DNA of 32,171 nt from Bordetella parapertussis (GCA_945861275.1 CAMATZ010000059.1:1-32171), one strand, 5' to 3'. Shown: positions 8,155 through 15,619, numbered from the stretch's first letter. The notes: generated by a model not told the origin, from the letters alone. Made by a program: numbers and translations.

Positions 8155-9392
8155 TGGCCCACGCAACGCCGCAACTTCCGCAGGCGCCCGCGCACAAGGC
8201 GCTACGCCGTTATGTGGCAGCGCTTCTCGGCGCATTGGGATCGGCGCTGGCGCTGGTGCTTACACTCAACCTCATATTGGGTGACCGCGGCCTCGGTAAT
8301 CTGCAAGCCACGCGCGCCGCCTCCGTGTGGCAGCAGGCCACGCGCGGGGTGACCTACGCGCCGCCGGTGGGTTACACCGGGCCGTTCAAGGTGCTGCGGC
8401 TGGCGGATCGATTGCCGGAAATCAATGCTCTGGTGCTCGGCTCTTCGACGCTGATGGGCGTCACCCAGGATGTACTGCCGGCCGGCTGGCGCAGTTATAA
8501 CCTGACGGTGACGGGAAACGCCACCGCCTCGGTGGCGGGCGAGGCGTATTACGTGACGCAGCACTGGCCGCAGCGCGTGCGTTGGGTGCTGGCGGGGCTG
8601 GATTGGTCAGTGGGCAATATTTATCTGCCGGGCGCGGTGGGTGAGCTAGACCTTTCCGCGCAAACGGTGGAGCGCGCCTACCTGGTTAGCCGCGTCGCGT
8701 TCGCCAAACGCCTCGAAGATGCCCTGTCATGGCCGCGTGTGGCGAACCTCGGCACGCTGCTGGTGGCGGCGCTCAAAAGCGATGAATTCGTAAGCAGCCT
8801 GTGGCATGCGTTCTTCGATGTGGGCGGTGCGCCGTATCGTTGTGCCGATGGTTCCGTGGCGCGCGATTTTGATGTGATCAATCGCGGACTGTGCCGCGGT
8901 TATCGCTACGACGGCAGTTGGACATTCGCCAATGACAGCCGGCTCACGCCAGCTCAGGCAGCCACGCGTGCGGTGGCCGCGGCCGCGCCCAGTTCCAAAT
9001 ACACCAAACACCTGTGCGCAACCCAGGGCGAACCCAATGCGGCGTTCCTCAAGGGGCTGGGCGAATCCGCGCAGCGCTTGGCCGCGACAGGCGGGCGCAT
9101 GATTTTCATACTCCCGGCGCTCGCGCCCGGCATGGAAAAAACCCTGCGCGACCATCCGCGCTGGAAAACTTGCCTGGATCGCACCAAAGCCAGTCTCGAC
9201 ACCTGGGCGCGGCATTACCAGGTGAGCGTGATCGACGCCGGCGCTTCGGAACAGTATGGATGCCCCGCTGGGGAGTTCGCCGACGAGCATCACGCGTACC
9301 CCGAATGCAACCGGCGCGTGCTGCAACGGTTCTTCAGCGATCTGGATGCGGGCCGTGTGCGTGCGGGACTGTACCGGCCGGAGACCCTGTGA
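8154..9392 (+). CDS. Membrane-anchored SGNH/AlgX-like protein, MBOAT partner (copy 2)
   Basis: The 412-residue paralogue of 5319-6536 has an N-terminal anchor at about 20-42. The block-I-like motif is LVLGSSTLMGV (93-103; Ser97 or Ser98), the middle strand is GGRMIFILPALAPG, and the C-terminal motif is DEHHAYPEC with Asp377 and His380. The cysteine positions of copy 1 are kept (YRCADG; RGLCRGYRYDG). The frame is open upstream to 8052 but inside the MBOAT gene; the ATG at 8154, coupled to the MBOAT stop, gives an N-terminus like that of copy 1. It probably transfers or positions acyl groups on a periplasmic glycan with its MBOAT. The hydrolase-like fold is inferred from motifs. Confidence 0.7.
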   Translation: MAHATPQLPQAPAHKALRRYVAALLGALGSALALVLTLNLILGDRGLGNLQATRAASVWQQATRGVTYAPPVGYTGPFKVLRLADRLPEINALVLGSSTLMGVTQDVLPAGWRSYNLTVTGNATASVAGEAYYVTQHWPQRVRWVLAGLDWSVGNIYLPGAVGELDLSAQTVERAYLVSRVAFAKRLEDALSWPRVANLGTLLVAALKSDEFVSSLWHAFFDVGGAPYRCADGSVARDFDVINRGLCRGYRYDGSWTFANDSRLTPAQAATRAVAAAAPSSKYTKHLCATQGEPNAAFLKGLGESAQRLAATGGRMIFILPALAPGMEKTLRDHPRWKTCLDRTKASLDTWARHYQVSVIDAGASEQYGCPAGEFADEHHAYPECNRRVLQRFFSDLDAGRVRAGLYRPETL

Positions 9393-10801
9393 AAACCCAA
9401 CTCCACCCTCACTCGCCGGAGCTTACACGACAGGCCTGGCTCATCTATGCGGCGGCCATAGCCAGCTCGATCCCGACCCTGTGGTTTTTCCTGGTGGGTG
9501 AGGAGGGCATCCTGGTTAACGCATCGCTGGAAATGTGGCAGCGCGGCGACTGGCTGCGGTTGTGGCTGTATGGCCGGGATGCGCAGCATGGGGTATTTGC
9601 CAACTGGCTGATTATTTTGCTGGCCAGTGCGGTGGGGTGGGAGCATGCGCCGGGTGTTACGCGCGCGATCATGATTGCTTCCACCGCACTCAGCGGGGCG
9701 ATGCTCGCATTTCTGGCGCATCGTTTGTGCCGTAATGTTGCGCTGGCAGCGCTGGCGGCGGCGATCGCGGTGACTTTTGGCGATATTCTGCTGTACCGTG
9801 GCTGGCTCGGCTATCGCGACCCCCTGCTCGGCATGCTGGTGTTCGGCGCGATCGCGGCGCTGTGGCTGGCGGTGGAAACGCGACGCGCAGCTTGGCTGCT
9901 GGGCACGCTGTTATTTGTCACCGCGGCATTTTTGACCAAAGGCATTATTGTGTACGCGTTCACCGGAGCGGCTGTGCTGGTGTTTTTGTGGCAGCGTGAC
10001 GCACGAAATTTTCTGTTGCAACCGCTGCCTTTGTTACTGGCTGCGGTGACGCTATGCGTGCCGTTTGTGTGGGCCTATTTAATTGGCGGCGATCAGGCGC
10101 ACAACAGCCGCATGGCAGCGGAGATTGCCGACAAGCTGATGCCGCTGGGCGTGTTTGCGTATTTGTGGAAATTGATCGCCTATCCGCTGGAGACGTTATT
10201 GCGGCTGGCGCCGCTTTCCCTGCTGGTGCTGTGGTGGCTGTGGCGGCGGCAGCAAGTAATAAATATTTTCAGGAACCCCGTGGTTAACACAGCGCTTGCC
10301 ATCGCGGTGGTGGCGTTTATCCCTTTTTGGCTGGCGCCGCAGAGTCATATTCGCTATCTGATGCCAGTGTTTCCGCTGCTCGCGTTGGCGCTGGCTGTGG
10401 CCTTGGGCGCGCTCGGTGATGCGCACGTCCGCACGGCCATGCGCTGGCTGTGGGCCATGGTGGCGCTCAAGTTTCTGCTGGCGCTGGTAGTGTTTCCGCT
10501 GTATCAACAGCAGGTGCGAGGCGAGAACTATGCGTTGGCGGCACAACAGGTCATTCAGCGCAGCGCAGGGTTCCCGCTGTACAGCCACGATGTTAGCGCC
10601 GCCGGACAGTCGGTGACGGCTTATGTCAATATTCAGCGACTGCCGCAACCTGTGCTGACCTTCGCGCCGGCGCAATGGGACAACGGCTACGCACTGTCAA
10701 ACCTGCCCGATGCCGCACTGGGCAAAGTAGCCGCGCAGTATCCGCTGGCCGGAGATACATTGTATCTGCTGTGTCGCGGCGCGGCTTGCGCCGGGCATTA
10801 A
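9389..10801 (+). CDS. GT39/ArnT-like polytopic glycosyltransferase
   Basis: About 470 residues with roughly ten to twelve hydrophobic segments, ending in a short soluble tail. The N-terminal loop GEEGILVNASLEMWQRGDW (37-55) aligns with the first periplasmic loop of ArnT/PMT enzymes, and RYLMPVFPLLALALA matches the late membrane segment. These C-type transferases take a sugar from a polyprenyl phosphate donor on the periplasmic side, the kind of donor the GtrB/GtrA-like pair at the start of the cluster would make. The usual catalytic Asp-Glu pair reads Glu38-Glu39 here. The start is a GTG overlapping the previous stop (GTGA); the open frame upstream is only the shadow of the preceding gene. 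The 123 bp after the stop show no convincing terminator. Confidence 0.75.
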   Translation: MKTQLHPHSPELTRQAWLIYAAAIASSIPTLWFFLVGEEGILVNASLEMWQRGDWLRLWLYGRDAQHGVFANWLIILLASAVGWEHAPGVTRAIMIASTALSGAMLAFLAHRLCRNVALAALAAAIAVTFGDILLYRGWLGYRDPLLGMLVFGAIAALWLAVETRRAAWLLGTLLFVTAAFLTKGIIVYAFTGAAVLVFLWQRDARNFLLQPLPLLLAAVTLCVPFVWAYLIGGDQAHNSRMAAEIADKLMPLGVFAYLWKLIAYPLETLLRLAPLSLLVLWWLWRRQQVINIFRNPVVNTALAIAVVAFIPFWLAPQSHIRYLMPVFPLLALALAVALGALGDAHVRTAMRWLWAMVALKFLLALVVFPLYQQQVRGENYALAAQQVIQRSAGFPLYSHDVSAAGQSVTAYVNIQRLPQPVLTFAPAQWDNGYALSNLPDAALGKVAAQYPLAGDTLYLLCRGAACAGH

Positions 10802-10924
10802 GGATCAGGATCCGCATGGGCATCAACCAGCAAACGATACAGTCACGTCGCCCGCTTTACCGGCAATAGGCGCTTCGCGGCCACTGCTGTTCAGCCGTTC
10901 GCTGGTATTGATTCTGGAGAAACG

Positions 10925-11779
10925 CTAGTCGCGGCGCAGATACGTCAGCATGTCGTGCCCGCGCCGGGCGATGCGCGCGGGAACGTTCAGCAGTTCCGCG
11001 GCGATTTTGCCCAGCGCGTAGCGCATTTTTGAAACATCGCCCTTCTCGTGAAACTTCACGCGCGCGGTCTCCAGGCGCGCCACGCGAAATCCGGCGTTGC
11101 GCGCGAGCGTAGCCATCGACTGCGGATTGAAAAAGCTGATGTGTCCGCCGTCTTTTTCGATGTGAAAATAATCCCAGCGCGCGCCCATTGCGGCCACCGT
11201 CCAGCTGGCCGTGTTACCCGTGCTGACGATCAGTATGCCGCCGGGCTTGAGGATGCGCCCGCACTCGCGCAGTAGCGGCAGCGGTTCACGCAAATGCTCC
11301 ACCACTTCGAACAACGACACGGCGTCGAACGATGCATCGGGATAGTTCTGCTGTTCGAGCAAACCGCTGCGCACATTCAGTCCCAGCACACGCGCGGCGG
11401 CCGCTATGTCGGGCGCGGGTTCAACGCCTTCGGCAGCAATCCCGGCTTGCGCGGCGAAATCCACAAACTGTCCGCGTGAACAACCCACATCGACAAGCCG
11501 GATGTCTGCGTGCGATTTGCCGAGCAGGCGCGCCAGCGTTTTCAGGCGCCGATGCGCTACAGAACGCCGCCGTTCGATTTCGCGCGGTGAGGGCTGATTA
11601 AATTCCGGTGCGTTGAACGCCGCCATGGTTTCCCAATAACGCGCTTCACTCGCCGCACTGATCAACTGCCCGCAACCGGCGCAACGCCGTAACCAGCCTT
11701 CGGGTAAACTGAAACCGCTAACTTCCAGCGGTGAGGCGCAGCCGACAGGGCAATGGGTTACGTAAGCATCGGTTGTCAT
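10925..11779 (-). CDS. Class I SAM-dependent methyltransferase with N-terminal zinc-ribbon-like motif
   Basis: The 284-residue protein starts with a Cys cluster (CPVGC ... RRCAGCG, about 9-40) that looks like a small zinc ribbon, followed by a Rossmann methyltransferase domain. Motif I is VDVGCSRGQFVDFA, the acidic loop is VEPAPD, and the post-I motifs are FDAVSLFEVVEHL and ILKPGGILIVST. Proteins of this type often occur in LPS or capsule loci and methylate sugars or lipids, but the substrate cannot be read here. The start at 11779 overlaps the heptosyltransferase-like stop by 4 bp (ATGA), and the N-terminal cysteines support it over the longer open frame. It is the last gene of a four-gene minus-strand operon. 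Confidence 0.75.
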   Translation of the reverse strand: MTTDAYVTHCPVGCASPLEVSGFSLPEGWLRRCAGCGQLISAASEARYWETMAAFNAPEFNQPSPREIERRRSVAHRRLKTLARLLGKSHADIRLVDVGCSRGQFVDFAAQAGIAAEGVEPAPDIAAAARVLGLNVRSGLLEQQNYPDASFDAVSLFEVVEHLREPLPLLRECGRILKPGGILIVSTGNTASWTVAAMGARWDYFHIEKDGGHISFFNPQSMATLARNAGFRVARLETARVKFHEKGDVSKMRYALGKIAAELLNVPARIARRGHDMLTYLRRD

Positions 11780-12855
11780 TGAATATTTGCAACATCGCGT
11801 AAGGCATCGATGACCCGCGCTGCCGGCAGTTGCAGCAAACAATCGCTGAAGCTGGCGAGGTGCCGTTGGCAGCCTTCGTTGCCACACGGCACACACGCAG
11901 CACTTCCCTGCAGCAGACGCACGTTGCCGCTGCTTTGATCGCCCAGGCGGCGCCACGGCGCGCGGCTTACGTCATGGTCCTTGGGCCACGGTCCCCATTG
12001 CACGGCGTCAGTCGGGCCAAAAAACGTGACAGTAGGCACGCCCAGCGCCGCCGCCATATGGGTAAGCGCGGTGTCGGGGCCGATATAGGCCGCCGCACGC
12101 GCGAGCACGCAGGCGGATTCGCTGAGCGTCAATTTTCCTGCGAGGTTGAGCGGCATGGCCATCTGGTTTGCAAGGCGGCGCACGTAATCGGCTTCGGCAG
12201 CGTCGTGTCCACCGGTGAGCACGATGCGCAGTCCGCGCCCGGCAATCCAGCGCGCGAGTTCCAGCCAGCCTGCGTCGCTCCACATTTTGTAGTTGAATCT
12301 GGGGTAGAGGTGTAACACGATGTAGCGAGCGTTTTCCAAAGGCGCGAGCATCTGCGCTGCGCGCTGCGCGTCGGCGGCGCGCCAGCTGGGTGTGACTTCG
12401 GCCACCGCTGGCACGCCCAGTGGCGCGAGCACGGAGAGATGTGTCAGCACGGTATGCGTAGACGCAAGCGGGTACGGCACCCAGTGATGCAGAAATCTGC
12501 GTTTCCAGCTTTCTTTGGGCGTGGGCAGCAGCAGGCCCACGCGTGAGCGGCCTGCGGCATAGGCGTAAAAAGTCGGGCGATCGCCGGGCACAAGCGACAG
12601 CGCCAAATCATAGCGCCGGAATATTTTCAGAATAAAAATAATATGCTGCAGTATGCCGGGGCGTTCGGGGATGGCGCGTATGCGGTCGATGTCGGCGTTG
12701 GCCGTAAGTACGCTCGCGCTACTGCTGAACACCAAGGCATCGATGGACGCGTTGGGCCAGGCGCGTTTCAGCGAGCGCAATACGGGCGTCGCCAACAACA
12801 CGTCGCCGATGCGGCGTGTGACGATCACCAGCACGCGGCGCGGTGGTGGATTCAT
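11776..12855 (-). CDS. GT9 family (heptosyltransferase-like) glycosyltransferase
   Basis: The 359-residue protein has the two-domain GT-B layout of ADP-heptose:LPS heptosyltransferases. The N-terminal motif is RRIGDVLLATPVLRSLK (14-30), the C-terminal donor-site motif IVLTGGHDAAEADYV, and then YIGPDTALTHMAAALGVPTVTFFGPTD, the GT9 signature. It probably adds heptose or a related sugar to the inner LPS core in the cytoplasm. It matches RfaQ/WaaQ-like or RfaF-like proteins equally well by eye, so no symbol is given. An AT-rich stretch at about 12622-12652 encodes IIFILKIF inside an otherwise GC-rich gene. The start overlaps the preceding GT2 gene by 4 bp. Confidence 0.85.
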   Translation of the reverse strand: MNPPPRRVLVIVTRRIGDVLLATPVLRSLKRAWPNASIDALVFSSSASVLTANADIDRIRAIPERPGILQHIIFILKIFRRYDLALSLVPGDRPTFYAYAAGRSRVGLLLPTPKESWKRRFLHHWVPYPLASTHTVLTHLSVLAPLGVPAVAEVTPSWRAADAQRAAQMLAPLENARYIVLHLYPRFNYKMWSDAGWLELARWIAGRGLRIVLTGGHDAAEADYVRRLANQMAMPLNLAGKLTLSESACVLARAAAYIGPDTALTHMAAALGVPTVTFFGPTDAVQWGPWPKDHDVSRAPWRRLGDQSSGNVRLLQGSAACVPCGNEGCQRHLASFSDCLLQLPAARVIDALRDVANIQ

Positions 12856-13661
12856 AAATACTGGCTAACGCCGAGGCGCGCTTCGATGCGTTCGGAACGG
12901 ATGATTTCGTCGAGCAGTTTTTGATTTTCGCCCAGCCGGCTGCGGTCATTTTCACGATGCCACAGGTGAAACACCGGCGTCGCGAAGCGCGCGCTTTTGT
13001 GATGCACGCCGGCGTGTAGCAGACGGATCGCCAGATCGCTGTCTTCGAGTCCCCACCCGCAGTAAGACTCGTCAAAGCCATTGGCGCGCATGAAATCCTT
13101 GCGCCACAGTGACAGGTTGCAGGTCTTCACGCCCTGCCATTGCCGCGGTGAGCGTTTGCGCCACGACGCGTCGGGCAACTTGAGCAACGGCAGCAGGCGA
13201 TTCACATCACGCGCGGCCCATGCGCGCAGCCAGCGCGCGGCGCGCCAGCGGTGTATCGGCGCGTGCGCAGCAAGCACCTGCTGGGTAAATGATTGCGATA
13301 GCAGCACGCGGTTGCCGGAAAGAAAATATCCCGGCTCAGCGAGCGTGTGGTGCTGATCAACGAAATCGGGCGCGGGCACGCAATCGCCATCGACGAAAAT
13401 AAGATAATCGGCATCCGTTCGCGCAGCCGCGCGATTGCGTGCGGCGCCAGGCCTGAAGCCGGCATCTTCCTGCCACACGTGACGCAAGCTGAACGGTGCG
13501 CGCGCGGCCTGGTTTTCAACCAGGCGTCGCGTTTCGTCCGTTGAGCCATCGTCGGCGACCAGCAACTCGAAGTCATGGCCGGCTTGATCGATGTACCCGT
13601 CAAGCACTGCCGCGAGTGCGTCCGGCCGGTTATAGGTGGTGACGATGACCGCAGTTTTCAC
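12852..13661 (-). CDS. Family 2 glycosyltransferase with galactosyltransferase-type C-terminal domain
   Basis: The 269-residue soluble GT2 opens with AVIVTTYNRPDALAAVLDGY, has the donor motif VADDGSTD (about 35-42), the DXD-like FVDGDCVP and the C-terminal QGVKTCNLSLWRKDFMRANGFDESYCGWGLEDSDLAIRL region split here by the GWGLEDSD acid motif, as in glycosyltransferases with the PF02709-type domain. It probably adds a hexose or hexosamine to LPS core or another surface glycan. It overlaps both neighbours by 4 bp, in an operon with WaaE-like, GT9 and methyltransferase genes. Donor and acceptor are unknown. Confidence 0.82.
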   Translation of the reverse strand: MKTAVIVTTYNRPDALAAVLDGYIDQAGHDFELLVADDGSTDETRRLVENQAARAPFSLRHVWQEDAGFRPGAARNRAAARTDADYLIFVDGDCVPAPDFVDQHHTLAEPGYFLSGNRVLLSQSFTQQVLAAHAPIHRWRAARWLRAWAARDVNRLLPLLKLPDASWRKRSPRQWQGVKTCNLSLWRKDFMRANGFDESYCGWGLEDSDLAIRLLHAGVHHKSARFATPVFHLWHRENDRSRLGENQKLLDEIIRSERIEARLGVSQYL

Positions 13662-14416
13662 CGGGGCCGCGATGTGCCACCCAGCAGCATCAGCTTGAGG
13701 TAGCGGTAATAGGTGCCCTCGGCGTTGGACACGGAAAGCATGAAACCTTCACGCCCATCGAGAAACCCGGCCTGCAAAATATAGGTGCGCACGAACGCCC
13801 ACCCGCCGTGAAAGATCGCCTGTCCGAGTGATGCGCGCTTGCCGCGCTCGAAATTGAATGTCGCGCCGGCAGAGGAATAACCATTCATTTTGTTGATGAC
13901 ATGCTCCAGCGTCGGCATCGGCTCGTGCCGCAGCGCATGGTGCAGTTTGCCCATCTTGCCATTCACGAGTATGCGGTCGTGCAAATGGTCTTCCGAAAAA
14001 CGTGCGGCACCCTTGCGGAAAAGCCGCGTGACCGGATCGGGCCACCAGCCGCAGTGGCGCATATCGCGCCCGCAAAAATTCGATAGCCGCGGCATGGTGA
14101 ATGCGACCGCATCGCCGGGGTTTTTGATAGTGGCTTCGATTTCTGCACGCAGCTCGGGCGACACCATTTCATCGTGATCCAGCGCCAACACCCAATCGCC
14201 AGTGGTGCGATCCAGCGCACGGTTTTTTTGCTGGCCGTAGCCCGGAAAATCCGGCGTTTGCGTAACCTTGGCGCCCAGCTCGCGGCAAATATCACGCGTG
14301 TTATCGGTGCTGCCGGAATCGACGGCAATGATTTCGTCCGCCCACGCGACGGATTCCAGGCAGCGGCGAACCAGCGGCTCGCCGTTGAAGGTAGTAATCG
14401 AAACCGAAAGCGTCAT
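13658..14416 (-). CDS. WaaE/KdtX-like LPS core glycosyltransferase (GT2)
   Basis: The 252-residue GT2 begins LSVSITTFNGEPLVRRCLESV and has the motif EIIAVDSGSTDNT (about 28-40), PGYGQQKNRALDRTTGDWVLALDHDE (split in the family as the acceptor and DXD region) and late residues CGWWPDPVTRLFRKGAARFSE. This pattern is typical of WaaE/KdtX, which adds beta-1,4-glucose to heptose I of the LPS core. The gene is first in the minus-strand operon. Upstream there is a good -10 (TAAAAT, 14454-14449 on the minus strand) without a convincing -35, and no clear Shine-Dalgarno sequence before the ATG. Confidence 0.82.
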   Translation of the reverse strand: MTLSVSITTFNGEPLVRRCLESVAWADEIIAVDSGSTDNTRDICRELGAKVTQTPDFPGYGQQKNRALDRTTGDWVLALDHDEMVSPELRAEIEATIKNPGDAVAFTMPRLSNFCGRDMRHCGWWPDPVTRLFRKGAARFSEDHLHDRILVNGKMGKLHHALRHEPMPTLEHVINKMNGYSSAGATFNFERGKRASLGQAIFHGGWAFVRTYILQAGFLDGREGFMLSVSNAEGTYYRYLKLMLLGGTSRPR

Positions 14417-14462
14417 CTAGAGTGGGTTGGTTGAGTCAGTCTGGCCGTATTTTAAGCCGCCA

Positions 14463-14549
14463 TAGCGTACGCAAGTAGCTGTTCGACATGGCGAGCGCCG
14501 CGGGGCTGGAACCACCTATCCGCGTCAAGGTTCCACAGTCTGTACGCTA
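14463..14549. repeat. Nested inverted repeats, possible structured RNA or small repeat unit
   Basis: The outer arms are TAGCGTAC (14463-14470) and GTACGCTA (14542-14549), perfect reverse complements 71 bp apart. Inside, TGGAACC (14507-14513) and GGTTCCA (14529-14535) form a second perfect 7-bp stem with a 15-nt loop. The 87-bp block could be a remnant of a short mobile repeat or a folded transcript. No U-tract follows, so it does not look like a simple terminator. Confidence 0.45.
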
Positions 14550-14595
14550 GCGCCTGGACCCTGAGCTGGATTTAGGGTAACTTGATTATAATAAT

Positions 14596-14611
14596 AAGTA
14601 TTTGTTTTTAA
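14596..14611 (+). repeat. AT-rich recurrent motif, copy A (one mismatch)
   Basis: AAGTATTTGTTTTTAA in the rpoH leader, one base from the 13-bp word AAGCATTTGTTTT that occurs exactly at 18262-18274, 23363-23375 and 27791-27803. Confidence 0.6.
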
Positions 14612-14631
14612 TATATTTTATTAACTATCTT
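14602..14631 (+). promoter_or_regulatory. Candidate rpoH promoter
   Basis: TTGTTT (14602-14607) and TATCTT (14626-14631) are spaced by 18 bp. Transcription would start near 14638, placing the CIRCE-like operator just downstream of the start, a typical repressor position. Both boxes are imperfect. The AT-rich block offers other choices, such as TATAAT at 14587-14592, which has no good -35. Confidence 0.35.
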
Positions 14632-14651
14632 GAGTGGAACTCGCTAGTGGT

Positions 14652-14678
14652 TTGGCACTCTAACGTCAAGAGTGCTAA
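14652..14678 (+). promoter_or_regulatory. CIRCE-type operator (HrcA site) upstream of rpoH
   Basis: TTGGCACTC (14652-14660), nine bases, then GAGTGCTAA (14670-14678). The CIRCE consensus is TTAGCACTC-N9-GAGTGCTAA, so 17 of 18 arm bases match and the spacer length is exact. CIRCE is bound by the heat-shock repressor HrcA. Its place 35 bp before the rpoH start codon implies HrcA control of sigma-32 synthesis. The hrcA gene is not in the window. Confidence 0.88.
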
Positions 14679-14702
14679 ACTAACATTTGCAATCATTACA
14701 TC

Positions 14703-14708
14703 GGGAGG
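14703..14708 (+). promoter_or_regulatory. Strong Shine-Dalgarno site deciding the rpoH start
   Basis: GGGAGG lies 4 bp before the ATG at 14713. The frame is open upstream to 14602, but that extension crosses the CIRCE site and has no family similarity, so 14713 is the start. Confidence 0.8.
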
Positions 14709-14712
14709 TAGC

Positions 14713-15570
14713 ATGTCTACGCTTGCGTTACCCATTCCCTCGGCAGGGGGAAGTCTGGATACCTATATCCAGTCGGTCAGCCGGTTTCAATTCCTCACGC
14801 AGGAGCAGGAGACGGGTTATGCGCGCCGGTTTCGCGACAGCGGTGATCTGGATGCCGCGCGTGAACTGGTGGTGTCGCATCTGCGGGTTGTGGTTTCGAT
14901 TGCGCGTGGCTATATGGGTTACGGCCTGCCGCAGTCCGACCTGATTCAGGAAGGCAACATCGGTCTGATGAAGGCAGTGAAGCGCTTCGACCCGGAGCGC
15001 GGCGTGCGACTGGTGTCGTTTGCCGTGCACTGGATACGTGCGGAGATGCACGAGTACATTTTGCGCAATTGGCGCATTGTCAAAATTGCCACCACCAAGG
15101 CGCAACGCAAACTCTTTTTCAACCTGCGCAGCATGAAACCGGGGCTTAACACGCTGGGTAGCGATGAGGTGAAATCCATCGCCAAACGATTGGGCGTCAA
15201 AGCCGAAGAAGTCGTTGAAATGGAGACCCGCCTCGGCGGACAGGACGTAGCACTCGAACCCGGCAGCGCGGACGACGACGACAGCTACAGCCCGATTGCC
15301 TATCTCGCTTCCGAAGATGCCGAGCCCGGCGTGGTGATTGAGCAGCAACAAAACGCGCGTCTGCGCGGCGAGGGCCTCGAAAAAGCACTGGGTGGCCTTG
15401 ATGCCCGCAGCCGCCGCATAATCCAGGCGCGCTGGCTCGCCGAAAATGACCCGGCGACGCTGCACGATTTGGCGGATGAATTCGGTGTGTCGGCCGAACG
15501 TATACGTCAGATCGAGTATAAAGCGCTGGGTAAGATGAAAGAGGCGATGGTTACTTTGGCGGCAGCATGA
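14713..15570 (+). CDS. rpoH: RNA polymerase sigma-32 factor RpoH
   Basis: The 285-residue sigma-70-family factor directs transcription of heat-shock genes. Region 2 motifs are visible: ELVVSHLRVVVSIARGYMGY (51-70), DLIQEGNIGLMKAVKRFDP (76-94) and FAVHWIRAEMHEYILRNWRIVK (103-124). The RpoH box QRKLFFNLR (131-139), which separates RpoH from other sigma factors, is intact. The region 4 helix-turn-helix is TLHDLADEFGVSAERIRQIE. Length matches the family. The gene stands alone between a divergent LPS operon and the convergent SCO1 gene, has a CIRCE-like operator in its leader and ends at a hairpin at 15588-15619. Upstream AT-rich sequence probably holds the promoter. Confidence 0.97.
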   Translation: MSTLALPIPSAGGSLDTYIQSVSRFQFLTQEQETGYARRFRDSGDLDAARELVVSHLRVVVSIARGYMGYGLPQSDLIQEGNIGLMKAVKRFDPERGVRLVSFAVHWIRAEMHEYILRNWRIVKIATTKAQRKLFFNLRSMKPGLNTLGSDEVKSIAKRLGVKAEEVVEMETRLGGQDVALEPGSADDDDSYSPIAYLASEDAEPGVVIEQQQNARLRGEGLEKALGGLDARSRRIIQARWLAENDPATLHDLADEFGVSAERIRQIEYKALGKMKEAMVTLAAA

Positions 15571-15587
15571 GTTTTTAATGCTGCGCA

Positions 15588-15619
15588 ACACAAATCCCGG
15601 CGTAAGCCGGGATTTGTGT
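15588..15619. terminator. Hairpin between convergent rpoH and SCO1 genes
   Basis: A perfect 14-bp stem (15588-15601 with 15606-15619) encloses a GTAA tetraloop. There is no strong U-tract on either side, so termination may be partial or factor-assisted, but its position between two converging gene ends fits a shared terminator. Confidence 0.65.

Larger units (their letters stand above)
3779..9392 (+). repeat. Tandem duplication of a two-gene MBOAT/SGNH-like cassette
   Basis: Two consecutive gene pairs (3779-6536 and 6598-9392) have the same order, near-equal sizes and matching N- and C-termini. Both MBOATs begin MLFNSH and end SEFLYFQF. Both partners share WQQAT-GVTYAPPV near the N-terminus and ARDFDVINRG in the middle. 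A 61-bp junction separates the pairs. The copies are well diverged, so the duplication is old or was acquired as such. Confidence 0.9.
14417..14712. other. 296-bp divergent intergenic region between the LPS-core operon and rpoH
   Basis: This gap has two halves. The part nearest the LPS genes (14449-14549) is GC-rich with nested inverted repeats. The rpoH-proximal part (14580-14630) is strikingly AT-rich, followed by the CIRCE-like operator and the rpoH ribosome site. No open frame in it has protein-like character. Confidence 0.7.

Noticed and set aside
14587-14592. TATAAT as the rpoH -10 box
   Set aside because: No -35-like hexamer occurs at 16-18 bp upstream, so it was not listed as the main promoter.
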